Positions 11,047-21,641 of a DNA stretch of 64,000 bases are shown one piece after another (within the stretch, counting starts at the first letter, position 1; every line of letters begins with the position of its first letter). The notes under the pieces were generated by a model. The model did no database searches. It had not been told where the DNA came from and saw nothing but the letters and a program-made list of their open reading frames with translations. The stretch is from contig JAPNXP010000008.1 of assembly GCA_028753945.1 (NCBI GenBank), forward strand, positions 2,790,001 to 2,854,000. Direction: 5' to 3'. Both the position numbers and the translations under genes were made by a program. This DNA comes from Hexactinellida sp. DTS-2022. Its lineage: Eukaryota > Porifera > Hexactinellida.

Positions 11047-12974
11047 CATACGTAGTGATGCCAGCTATAAAGGTGGTAAAATAGTAGGCTCTATTGACCA
11101 TCCGGAAGATCCACCTACAACTGTGTTTTCTATGATGGTATCTAGTTTTATGACAAAATTTTCCACAATTGTACGTCTAGTCCCTCTCGGTTCTAGCTCT
11201 GCTACGGCTCTTTTCCATTGTTACAAAAACTATCTCTGATATCGAAAGATGTAATATATATGTTGACGCATATGCACTGATAACTACCCACTAAATGTCA
11301 GTTTATTTAAACTTTTTTCAGCAGACCAAAAATCTCTGATGCCCATAGTCAAACATCCATGTGATCCAATCAGAGATCTAATTTTATTCTTTGACATTGT
11401 GCATATTATTAAGTCAGTTAGGAACAATTGGCTCAATTTAAAAGACTACGAAAAGGTCTTTATCTTCCCAAATTTACTGAATGCAAGCCTCATGATTACA
11501 CACATACCGAAAATATACCTCCTAATAACCTCAGAGTTTCCATCAATACATCAGAACTTGGTATCGATACCAGTTCCTTTTCTAATTCTATGCACCCTAC
11601 CATCTGCTATTCAGCCTTTCAGGACATAAGAACTTTATTCAATTCGGATAAGTGCAATTTATTCAAGCGTGCTCCCAGATTAACATCAAAAGCATGTTGG
11701 CCATCTAGCCTGGAAAGACAAAATGTCAATTTAGCACTTAGGGTTTTTCACGAATCAACATCAGCGGGACTGTTAGCATATAACTTGGAAAAGAACATTG
11801 TAGACAAAACCCAAACTGTTGAATTTTTGAAATTAATCAATGATGTTTGGAAAATGTTTAATGTGAACTGGGTAGGGAAGAATATTCGTTTTAATGACGA
11901 AATGTCTGCACCCTTATATTTGAACGACTCGCGATTATTGTTTCTCAAAAACTTTGTGTCTTGGTTAGAGTGCTGGAGAGCTCTTCCTACAGCGAAAGGA
12001 AAATTATCTCCTCAAACTTTTAAAAGTTTTATACATACCTGCAAGGCATTACCTTTACTACTCAAATTGATTTGTACAAAATATGGTTTCAAATACCTTC
12101 TGACATCAAGGATACAGAACGATGCTTTAGAACACCATTTTGGTTTGTACCGGCAAATGTCAGGTTCACAGTATCACATTTCATATTGTCAAAATCCTGG
12201 AGTCTGAGCGCCGGCTTCAGCTTTCTAATATTCTAAAATTGTTTCAAATCAGAAGAGAATCTGATACTATCGAGAGACCTACCAGTATCTTAGAGTATTT
12301 AAGTACATTTTTCACTCAAATGACGATGAACATGCTGCTAGTTTTGATGTAGATTCCTATTTGTCAACCTTAAATGAAATCAGCCTTCCAGAAATGGCAG
12401 CATTTCAAGTTGAGTGCCTCGCGTTTGTCGCTGGCTATGCTGTATTTTCTTATCTCAAAAAATCTAGTAATTGTATATTATGCAGGAAATTTCTGTGTTT
12501 TGAAAAATCCTTACAAGTGAATGATGACATTGGCAGTCAGTCTATACTGATAGATTTGTTAGATAGGGGTTCTCTCAAATATCCATCGAGCCATGTTCTT
12601 GAATGCATTAAGGTCATTTTTGACATATTTAGCAAAATTGACAGTCATAGGAAACAATTTGACAACTTTTACTCTGGCTCTTCCCGTACGAAACTTGTTC
12701 AACTGGCATGGGCCACTATGGAACTAGAGCATAGCACACTTTGGAGATTCGTATGTGAATGCAATGTATCGCGGTGGGACATTCTACGAAAACTTTTTAT
12801 CACTGTTTATTATCTAATAGAGTTAAGAATTATAATGTACTAGAAATTGAAGCGTGATATTAGCAAGCTTACTAAATTCAAGAATTAATTTTTCTTTATT
12901 TCTTTAATTTTATTCAGTCAACCTGTTGCTGTTCCTGTAGATGTATTAAGTGTGACTACTCCCTCTTAGAAGTA

Positions 12975-13148
12975 CAGTGGAAGCCGCTTAATCGGGACGC
13001 CTCGGGAGTAGGAATTTAGTCCCGTTTATCCGGTTCTCCCGATTAACCGATATACTTTATACTATTTAATACGAATTGGTTTCCAAAGGCTCGTCCCGAA
13101 TAACCGAATTTCCCGATTAACCGTCTCCCGATTAAGCGGCTTCCACTG
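12975..13148. mobile_element. 174-bp pogo-like MITE, copy 2
   Basis: Identical by eye to 10790-10963, also flanked by TA. It lies in the 3' non-coding part of the P-like element. Confidence 0.85.
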
Positions 13149-13446
13149 TATATCTCTATTTACGTATTGCATCTTAATGTCCTTAGTATCATAATAACAT
13201 TTATATCAATATCTGTGTTTGTATGAGTATACTGTATTAATAGTATTATATATTTAACTCCTTATATTTCCAATCGTTTTAATTGACAATAATATGTTGT
13301 CAGGATGATGAGGGTAGCTAAAATTAATGGAAAAATTGAACAAATTACCATTTTAGAAAATGTTGTTTTGAAGTACTTAACCAATCCCTGGTCCAAAATT
13401 TTTAGTGACCACCATTGCCTTAGTGTATAGAATGCTATGACCCAGG

Positions 13447-14219
13447 CTTGTGTTTTAATAGTATAGATGTAGATTTCGAAGAGAATGATAAATTAATAGA
13501 ATTTATGTATTTATTTATCAGATAATTCCTAATATATGGTTTGATAACAACAATCTATTAAGTTTAGTCATAAGCCTCTTAAGTGAATCATATAACACTT
13601 TTGATTACTATTTATAAATATAAATAATGTGGGTTGTATCGAGATGAAAGTTTCAGGGTTAAATTTCAGGAAAGTTTGACAAGATGATCATAAAATGAAC
13701 GCAAATACCATATATGGTATGAATTTTTGAATACTTCATTGTGGTTAAAATTAATGAGGCACTATTCTCAAAAGTAGTCTAGATGTTTCCGCCATATATG
13801 AAAACCTAAATATAGTTGAACATGTAACGATAGCTGTATGTATCCATGATCAAACAGAATGTAATCAATGGCCTGGAAATTATTTGGGCAATTCTATGCT
13901 TAGCAAGCCGTAGTATATATTAAGCCATGACTTAACTAAGTACAAACTTAGTACTTAAATATATACTTAGTACTTAAGTACCAAGTAATCTCGTGAATAC
14001 GGGCCCTGATGTCAGTGATGTGATAATGCGAATACTCTCGGGATACCCAATGATCCAATATATGTATGTAGGGAGACATCTTATTGTTGTTTCATAGTTT
14101 TAATTCTCTGGATCTTGTTGTAATCATTATGACGCATTGTATCCTGTTAATAATGCTCAAAATTCTGTTTATTAAGAATATGTTGATATCTATTTATGTT
14201 TTTGGATGCATATTGAGTA
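13447..14219. other. Non-coding AT-rich spacer with ACTTAAGTAC palindromes
   Basis: No gene seen. 13920-14010 contains overlapping TACTTAGTACTTAAGTA-type palindromes ending in GTGAATACGGGCCCTG. The same module is larger at 53437-53597. Confidence 0.5.
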
Positions 14220-15020
14220 CACATTGGTGCAAAAAGACCCGGCTTGTAGAACAAAGGTCAAGACTCATGAGTGATGACCAGGCTTGTAGAACACATAGGC
14301 GTAGCACGCGGTCCGGCCATGGCCGGACCACTTTTCATTTATTCTGCTATATTATATAGGAGGGTCCGGTTTTGGCCGGACCACTTTAACTGTTTGACCG
14401 GAGAGTTTTTAGAGCCGTGCGACGCCCGTGGAACAAGATGTAAATCTTTAATTAGTGTTACATAGAGTCTTACTCTCATGTCACTTGAGTTTTGGCACAA
14501 GTGTGTAGTAAGACTGGCTTGTAGAACAAGGATGCAGAAAGGCCTGGCTTGTAGAACAAGTGTCTATCACTTTAATTAGTGTTACACAGTGTGTCTAACA
14601 CTTTGGCATGAACAAGTGTGTAAGAAGACCTGGCTAGTAGAACAGCGTGTAATTTATGTAGTTACACTGAGTCTTAGCATCAGATTTGTAGAACAGGCGT
14701 GTAACACGTTAATTAGTGTTACTCAGAGTCTTAAGGCACCCGAGTTACTTGTACGTATTATCGATTTCTGATTATACGTGTATAGCTTTATTTCTTTATT
14801 GGAGATGTGTACAATTGATATATTTATCTGGGCTTGGTTCTGTCCGCTACACTAGTATCTGGTTTAAGTGTATAACATTGTATGTGCATACAAGGTACCT
14901 AGCTTGAAGTAAGTGTGTTTACACCTGGCTTGTTTACAAGTGTGTAGACTGTAGAGAGACCTGGCTTGAGCAATCAAGTGTCTAGGAACACCTGGCTTAC
15001 GTGACTCAAGTAGGTATGCT
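14220..15020. repeat. Degenerate minisatellite (GGCTTGTAGAACAA unit)
   Basis: GGCTTGTAGAACAA recurs with variants about every 50-90 bp, alternating with TTAATTAGTGTTACA-type blocks. No coding sequence. A MITE is inserted at 14294-14430. Confidence 0.6.
14294..14430. mobile_element. GC-rich MITE, uninterrupted copy
   Basis: 137 bp, ends CATAGGCGTAGCACG and (inverted) CACGGGCGTCGCACG, flanked by the 5-bp repeat GAACA at 14289-14293 and 14431-14435. It shows the empty site (CTGCTATATTATATAGG) for the MITE nested in the 10725 copy. Confidence 0.8.
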
Positions 15021-15044
15021 AAACTGATTTGTAATAGTATAGAG

Positions 15045-15372
15045 CAGGGGTTCTTAACCTTTTTAATTTCATTTCCCCTTTTGGCCTGTTCACTCTACCC
15101 GATTTCCCCCATCATTTGTATAAGGAAAAAAGTAGCCTCAAACATACAATTTATTAGCTTTCTGCTGGTTGAAAATTTAGCAAACAATAGTGCACAACAT
15201 CAATATGATTGGTGATCAGTACTTTTGTTATGATCTATGTAGATAAAATATATGGTTTGTATTATTTTATTTAAGTTTTAATATTATTATTAATTTTGTC
15301 GAAATTGATTTCCCCCTTATATTCCCGAAATTTCCCCCCAGGGGGAAATTTCCCCCCGGTTAAGAACCACTG
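15045..15372. mobile_element. hAT-like MITE
   Basis: Flanked by GTATAGAG at 15037-15044 and 15373-15380, an 8-bp duplication fitting the hAT pattern nTnnnnAn. Inverted ends are CAGGGGTTCTTAACC and GGTTAAGAACCACTG. AT-rich and non-coding. A related copy is broken up at 48215-49105. Confidence 0.85.
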
Positions 15373-15710
15373 GTATAGAGTGTAGAACTCATTGTTTTTT
15401 GTTACAAATTTGGAATTAATTCCCTTGAGAATTGATTTGGGAAAAATCGGGGAAAGGTACTGAGGTGTGACCCAAGTGCACGCACTGATTGTTATCAGCA
15501 GCCCTGAGGGACCGAATTGAAATTCTTCATAGATTTAAAGCAGTATTCTGTAATTATATTGTATATGGGAGTAATTGTGTAGGGTGATTCAAGTAACGCA
15601 TCTTAATTTAGGTTAAATTATTGGTTGATAATGAGTTAAGATAGTATTGCAAATATCAACGAATATACTGATTGCACTATACGTATATTACATGTAATGT
15701 AACATGCCGC

Positions 15711-16590
15711 CTATGCGGAGAAAAAATCTAAAATTACAGCTGTGCATACAACACGTTTATTATTATTTTTTCTCCGTAACGGTGCCCTGACCAGAGCTTT
15801 ATAGTTGATGGGTTGAAACTTGGCATGTATATGCGCAGTGACCGTGTCCCGTATCAACTTGATAAATGGGTGTAAACACCTTGAGGCGTTCATGACATGT
15901 CGAAAAATCCAAAATTGCAGCCTGTGCCGACGCATGTTCCTTTGGTGGCACTATATTTTGGTGGTGGTTTATTGATAGTGCCTCCAAAGGAACAAGCTGT
16001 CGGCACAGGCTCCAATTTTGGATTTTTTTCGCCATATCATCATCACTATGAAGGTGTTAAATTATTTCAGAGAGGTGTTTCGGAAGGCAACGACCCTTAG
16101 AGTGGTGGAAGTTTCGTTTTAGCTCACTTTATTTCAGAGTTATTCAAGTTATCAGTCAATGTAATAGGTGATGAGAGCTAGCATTTTTTTGTGCGTGTTG
16201 GGTGATCACCCAAAACCAACCGACCCATTTGAATTATATAATTCACAAAATTATGAAAACACAATTTTTTACGATGTCATCAACACCTCAAGGTGTCAAG
16301 ACACATTTGTAGAGGTGATACGTGGCATAAGGATCAATTGATAAATTGATGTTTGTCTCTATCTTGTATAATAATCTCTGAGATTAATGCTATTTATCAA
16401 ATCAGTATAAATAATCATTAATTTATTAATAATTTAACACCATTATTATGTACAGCAAAATAAATGAAGTTCAATTAATTGCAATTATTATTAATCTAAA
16501 TTTCATTTCACTATCATATTTGAATTCAGCGCACTCGATAACTCCAATAATCCAATTGGAACCGTCCATATATAAACACAGAGCGAATTA
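15711..16590. repeat. Hairpin-unit repeat, copy A
   Basis: Copy of the roughly 1.4-kb non-coding unit also seen at 35130-39680, 40146-41925, 54930-56558 and 59890-61930. Its core (15907-16025) folds back on itself: TCCTTTGGTGGCACTATA on one side, TAGTGCCTCCAAAGGAAC on the other, with GTCGGCACAGGCT outside. The short open frames here are the hairpin read on both strands. Confidence 0.75.
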
Positions 16591-16599
16591 ATTAGAATT

Positions 16600-17530
16600 A
16601 GATGTCATGTATTTGTTGTAGGCGAAATTGAGTTTCTGGTGAGATTGAGTCATACTTAATAGAAAAGGTTTAACTTAATATTATGGGTTGTTAAAGATTA
16701 ATTATATCCCAGATCTAATCCCTTTATTTGTTCACTTCCAAATGTTAATACTAGGTAAACAAGTATGCTGAATACGAATTTGACACTAACAAATTTATAT
16801 TATGTCTATTTGTTGTTGTTGTTTACAAAATAGGTAAACAAAGTAATGAATATTCCAAATTAACATAGAGCCTAACTTACAACGGTAATTTGAAAACGAT
16901 TGACCCATTTACAAATTTATAATACAAATATTTATTCTTGTTATTGCTCTTGTTGTTGTTATTGACAATATAGGTAACAAGTTTGTAGAATATTATAATT
17001 GAATTAGAGACTAGCTTAAGACGGTTATTTTAAGTAATTGCATATGCTGAATACGAATTTAGAATCAAGGCTGGATTCGGTTAACGGTTAACAGGTTAAC
17101 CGTTGCTGACATCGGTTAACGGTTAGAGATTTTATTAACCAGTTAGCCGGTCTGTTGAATAACAGAAGAATTATTGGGAAATTAATGTATAAAGTATTAA
17201 ATTTTTTTGAATTTTATCAGAATATGTAGTCCTAAATCCATTTCTCATCACCACTTAATAAATTTTATTGGACAAAACATTGATTTATATTTACCTAAAG
17301 CACGAAATGTATCAGTTAATATACTTATGTAGTTATACTTTATACACCTGAGCAGTGGCGGCGGAAGCTAATAAAAACTAGGGGGGCTAACCTGTGTAGC
17401 TATGTCCACCTTCAAATGGAGAACGAAATATTTGGGCGACATATATACTCTATGACTATGAGTCTATGAGTATTGTAAATCTTACGATTGGCCACAAAAT
17501 CACAATTAGTATTCGAAATAAATATTTGCT
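16600..17530. other. AT-rich spacer with imperfect internal duplication
   Basis: No gene seen. Two related blocks (about 16745-16870 and 16880-17060) share GTTGTTGTTATTGAC-like and GCTGAATACGAATTT motifs. 17070-17150 holds GGTTAACGGTTAAC repeats. 17352 begins CAGTGGCGGCGGAAG, a hAT-style end without a visible partner. Confidence 0.4.
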
Positions 17531-18075
17531 ACATTAAGTATATATGTTGCAGTGTGTTAGAGATTTTCGGGTGTTCGCGTACACACGGATTAATTACTAA
17601 GTTGTTTAATACGAGTATTGCGTATAATACGTATAATACGTATTATACGTGATACGCTATCCACCAGTACGTATTATACGTTAAATCTATGATCAACCAG
17701 GGATATCTTGGAAGTAAATTCAATAGAATATTTCTAATTCTTGTTGTAAAAACAACATCTAACAAATAATCATATTTGTACTATACAAACTATACTACGA
17801 GTCGATTAACAATAAAAGAATAACGATTAAACCAAAAGTTATTCAAATCAAATTCAATGAGCTCGATATTATAAGTAAGGTATACGTATAATACGTATTA
17901 CATTATACGTATTATACGTAATACGTAGACAATAAAAGACGTATTAAACAACTTAGATTAATTAACGGGTGTACGCGTACACACTAAAGTTTATAGTGTG
18001 TACGCGTACACACGAGATAAATTTAGTGTATTAGAATTAACAATATCATATGGGTCACCAATAATATCACATTTG
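17530..18075. repeat. GTGTACGCGTACAC repeat containing an insertion
   Basis: The reverse complement of this block, without the 360-bp insertion, is present at 30225-30400. It is marked by GTGTGTACGCGTACACACG palindromes. Confidence 0.75.
17597..17956. mobile_element. TIR element with 8-bp duplication ATTAATTA
   Basis: Ends CTAAGTTGTTTAATACG and its complement CGTATTAAACAACTTAG. Flanked by ATTAATTA at 17589-17596 and 17957-17964. The homologous repeat at about 30330 carries a single ATTAATTA, giving the empty site. The interior is rich in CGTATAATACG palindromes. Confidence 0.85.
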
Positions 18076-18495
18076 AGTTAGCAGCTTGTAGTAAGTTTTT
18101 AGGTCCATTTTGATATCCATTAATTTCTTTACCTATATTTGTAAACAGCAATACTCAATATTCATATTACGTATAAATTAGAACTTAGTCTCAAATATAA
18201 AATTTTAAAAAACACAAGAATTGTGTTATGGATATTAGAATCTTGGATAATGGTCGTTTGCACATAGCGGTAATCTATACATAACCGTCGTTATGATCAT
18301 TTTTATCCAGTACCTTGGGTGCCCTTTATGAGCAAGTTTCACTCTAATTTGTAATTAGTAGCAACTAGTAATATACCATTGGTGCCATTACGGATGGGCA
18401 GATTGGAGCAAACAAATCTGCGACGTTTACTCAATGTAAAATCCAAAACGGCTTCAAAGATTTGGAAATGTATTCTTCAAACTCCTCAATTAGAG

Positions 18496-18667
18496 CGGTG
18501 GTTCTCAACATTTTCAATATTACGGACCCCTGGTAGTAGTAAAATCTTGTGCGAACCAAAACATGTACTAATTATATGATACTATTATCGTGATAGGTTA
18601 CGCGGCGGAACCCTTAAAATCATTCGTTGACCCCTTTGGCTTGCGGTCGCCAGGTTGAGAACCACTG
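18496..18667. mobile_element. hAT-like MITE
   Basis: 172 bp. Ends CGGTGGTTCTCAAC and GGTTGAGAACCACTG are inverted. Flanks AATTAGAG and AATTATAG are an 8-bp duplication with one change. Confidence 0.75.
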
Positions 18668-18792
18668 AATTATAGCATATTCAAACAAATTTAAGTGTAC
18701 TGTAAATACTACCTGAATATTAATGTTGCAGGTCACTGCGTATCACCACAAAACACGTTTGACACATTGTACTAAATGCAAAATATATAGTA

Positions 18793-18908
18793 CAGTCAAC
18801 TCCCGTTATAACGAATGCTCGGGACCGTAGTTTCATTTCATTATAAGCGGAGTTTGTTATAAGCAGGTACTTCGTTATATCCGACTTGATTATAAAGGGA
18901 GTTTACTG
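18793..18908. mobile_element. Tc1/pogo-like MITE
   Basis: Begins CAGTCAACTCCCGTTATAA and ends TTATAAAGGGAGTTTACTG, with TA on both sides. 116 bp, non-coding. Confidence 0.75.
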
Positions 18909-19239
18909 TATGTATGTATAATACTTATCGCACTAATTTGGCTTTGGGAGATTATTTGCTTAGGGCCAAAACTTGTGACACCTGAACTAATATTTTGTGA
19001 CAGCACCAACCATTTACTAACTAACTGGGTTGAAGAAAATAATACAGGTTGTGGCAGAAAGATCTGGACAAGGTTTACTACTGCTAGACACATTATTCCA
19101 CTAATACGAATTTCACTTTTCCAACATTTTACCTAATTTAACGACATAATACTGAAACGTTATAATAGCAACAATTATTTAATTTATCCTATCGGCCGAT
19201 CTTTAACGGGAAACAGATAACGGTGGTGTAGGTGGACTC

Positions 19240-20022
19240 ATGGCCTACTATAATACGGCTATACATGCTGCCGAATCATAGTAGAAAATAAGAGTCCAGT
19301 TTTGTAATTTATTTCTAAGCTAAACTATGCTTCCTATTGGCATAATTTACATTGTGTATGGGGTAATCAACCATTGCGAGTCCAATGGAACCACTTTTGA
19401 GATTCTGAGATTTGTGGTTAAGCTGTTTAGGCGCCATTTAACGATGACGGTAACAATTTATGTTAAAATGAAAAAAAATTCAAATATCATAAATTTCATT
19501 TTCTTCTTACTTTCTAATAATTTTATAACACGAATACTAAATAGGAATTTATTTCATACCCCAAAGGCTACTAAATCACAAAATGGCGACATTCTAAAAA
19601 ATTCTAAAAATTCTAGGACAACCACATGCTAAAATACAAGTATTATCCGAATTACAACTTACTATTTTCGTCCATAAAATGTATATAATTGCTGGTTTAT
19701 TTATATTCATTCTCATTATATATTCGGAAAATGTATACTAAGTATATTAGCAAATTATTTTCATTTTCTCGTAGTTCTTTAGACTCGAATTGTATATTTT
19801 GTATATTTGTGATGTCATCGTTAATTGGCGCCTAAACGGCTTAACCACAAATCTCAGAATCTCAAAAGTGGTTCCATTGGACTCGCAATGGTTGATTACC
19901 CCATACACAATGTAAATTATGCCAATAGGAAGCATAGTTTAGCTTAGAAATAAATTACAAAACTGGACTCTTATTTTCTACGATGATTCGGCAGCATGTA
20001 TAGCCGTATTATAGTAGGTCAT
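19240..20022. mobile_element. Foldback (MULE-like) element, 9-bp duplication
   Basis: Arms of about 215 bp: 19240-19455 reappears inverted at 19810-20022, starting ATGGCCTACTATAATACGG. Flanked by GGTGGACTC at 19231-19239 and 20023-20031. Long TIRs with a 9-bp duplication suggest a Mutator-like non-autonomous element. The two identical short open frames inside are the arm read on each strand. Confidence 0.85.
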
Positions 20023-20280
20023 GGTGGACTCTATTAATTTAGTACATTACTTAAGTGTAAGATTTGATATTTTTTCTGTTTGTTTAATTAATACTTTCTA
20101 ATTCATCTTGTTGAACTGAATATAAAATTGTGACATGTATTTCTCAAATTATTAGATTATAATCGATTGAATGTAATTGGCAACAATTCGATACTGGTTA
20201 CTACACGATACTGTCAATAGATAGTTGAAATTTCATCCTACTAAAATTAATGGCAAGTTATCCAACGACTAATCGATAAT

Positions 20281-21424
20281 TTACTTGTTGAAGCATATTA
20301 TACCTTTGTGGCATTTAGTGCCACAGGTTCTGGATGACTTCTTGCATGGACATCGTGTTGTCTTACAATTCTTACATCTGCAAAAAGAATTATTCTCAAT
20401 TCTTAATGAAGCCTTTCGCATTGCAGAAGTTTGAGAAATTATGGCTTCTGGGACATTCGAAGTCTGAATAAACGTATTAGAGGAGCAGACTTCGAACTGA
20501 TTTCTTGTGTAATTGGTATTTAGTGTACCATCTCTCGTGCCAATGGTGTAGATGTCTTCCGAAATATCTGTAACTACAGCTAGCATATTTCGTGGGCTAA
20601 GGGAATGCATTTTATCAGGCCTTTCAATAGGGACGACTACATTATCGCCGACAGCAGCTGGTTGAAACTTTTTAGCTGCAGATGAAACCATACGATCGTG
20701 TAGTTTCTCCTGTTTTCTCTTGATCCCAGCTCTCACATTATTTGAATGTTTGGTTGCATTTTCAAGGTCACATTTGGCACACCAAACAGGGGATCCGAAA
20801 CCTTCTTCCCCTTCGGTCCTACCACAATAGACATGGACGAATCTATTACAACCTGGACAAGAATGGACACCGCTTGTTTCGTAATTACAAACTACGCAGT
20901 TCAATGTGCCAGGAGAGGAATTAGTTACGAAGATACGAGTTCCATCAGGAATGGGTTGTGAAATATCATGTATATATGAATCTAGCACTGGTGACTGAAT
21001 AGAATCAACCTCGACTTCGCTGTTATTTGTTGAAAACTTAGAACCTGTAATGGGTGATATATCACTATGAGTCCGGATTGCACTGGGAAGTAGGTTGTTT
21101 ATAGGAGCATTAATTTCTTCAATGAGAGTTCTAAGTCTTCTTCTGTACGAATGTCAGAAGCACATTCTTCAGGAAGTCCGATATCAGAAAGGCCAAAGGA
21201 TGGTTTATGGTGATATAGAGCCTCGTATGGCGTCATTCCAATAGTAGAATGAATGTTGTATTTATTTCGAACTGTACACGCTTCAAGTATTTGACCCAGC
21301 ACAAATCATTAGGACTATTCCTCATTTTTGACCCTAGAGCATTTTTAATCTCTCTATTCGCACGCTCTACGGATCCTTGGCTTTCTGGATGGCGAGGCTT
21401 CCCGTGGATGATCTTTGTAGAAGG
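20281..21424 (-). pseudogene. Ginger/KRBA2-like integrase-type transposase, C-terminal part
   Basis: Continues the gene whose first half is at 29274-30007. Going down the minus strand: the end of the integrase core with GKPRHPESQGSVERANREIK, whose glutamate is the third catalytic residue; a frameshift near 21250; IGMTPYEALYHHKP; another frameshift near 21130; then a C-terminal tail. The tail (20988-20281) has a PHD/RING-like zinc cluster (CVVC, HSCPGCNRFVHVYC, WCAKC), a YTIGTRDGTLNTNYTRNQF motif and a Cys-rich end (CRCKNC, RCPCKK, CGTKCHKG). This layout matches Ginger-type transposons and the host genes derived from them. Frameshifts and the 7.8-kb insertion make it a pseudogene. Confidence 0.85.
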
Positions 21425-21433
21425 CCATTTTTC
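21425..21433. repeat. Target-site duplication, left copy (CCATTTTTC)
   Basis: CCATTTTTC here and at 29265-29273 flank the KDZ element. Read on the minus strand it encodes the Glu-Lys-Trp of the interrupted integrase. The exact boundary is uncertain by one or two bases. Confidence 0.75.
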
Positions 21434-21450
21434 CATGTATTAGAAAGTAC

Positions 21451-21565
21451 TGGGCGCATGCGCCTATCTATCTGGGCGCATGCGCCTATCTATCTGGGCG
21501 CATGCGCCTACCTACCTGGGCGCATGCGCCTAACTATCTGGCGTATGCTCCTATCTATCTATTTG
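21451..21565. repeat. Left subterminal array of 22-bp GC-rich unit
   Basis: Four tandem TGGGCGCATGCGCCTATC-type units and a decayed fifth (TGGCGTATGCTCCTATC). Each contains the palindrome GGCGCATGCGCC. The right end has two units. It is a likely transposase-binding region. Confidence 0.8.
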
Positions 21566-21641
21566 GACTATCTGGCACTCAATTAATTAGTACACTTTTT
21601 TAAAAAAAAGCATATACTTCCATCCTTAATTAGCCTGTAAG

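Larger units (their letters stand above)
9169..12843 (+). pseudogene. P-element-like transposase with N-terminal THAP domain, disrupted
   Basis: Exon 1 starts at 9169 with a THAP finger (MSCVVPGCTSNYRGEDF), then shifts frame near 9260 before its WFKAIPRPRE-type helix. A second exon near 9730 supplies the last Cys-X2-His (ICILHF) and VPRQKYAISKSAIPCIFPN. 10203-10720 is the start of the transposase and ends in LQMDEVHI, probably the first acidic catalytic position. An insertion (10725-11046) splits it there and it resumes as DASYKGGKIVGS. 11339-11460 gives FDIVHIIKSVRNNWLNLK, 11428-12207 gives the helical insertion domain and NDALEHHFGLYRQMSG, and 12361-12843 is the C-terminal zinc-associated part (AGYAVFSYL, CILCRKF). 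The order matches THAP9/P-element transposases (cut-and-paste, nuclear). Frameshifts and the insertion make it non-functional. Confidence 0.9.
8609..13439 (+). mobile_element. P-element-like DNA transposon with TIRs and target duplication
   Basis: The left end CATAGCATTCTATACACTAA and its complement at the right end (TTAGTGTATAGAATGCTATG, ending at 13439) form TIRs that extend imperfectly for about 50 bp. The flanks share ACCCAGG (8602-8608 and 13440-13446), or 8 bp ACCCAGGC if one base is reassigned; 8 bp is the usual P-element duplication. Inside is a THAP-plus-transposase gene on the plus strand. Three smaller elements have inserted (9477-9658, 10725-11046 containing 10790-10963, 12975-13148). 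Confidence 0.85.

Noticed and set aside
19327..19935. Two MLPIGIIYIVYGVINH-type frames
   Set aside because: Same sequence in the two arms of the 19240-20022 foldback; arm length, not coding selection, explains the open frame.
20742..20961. Two overlapping plus-strand frames
   Set aside because: Antisense to the PHD-like region of the Ginger-type gene.
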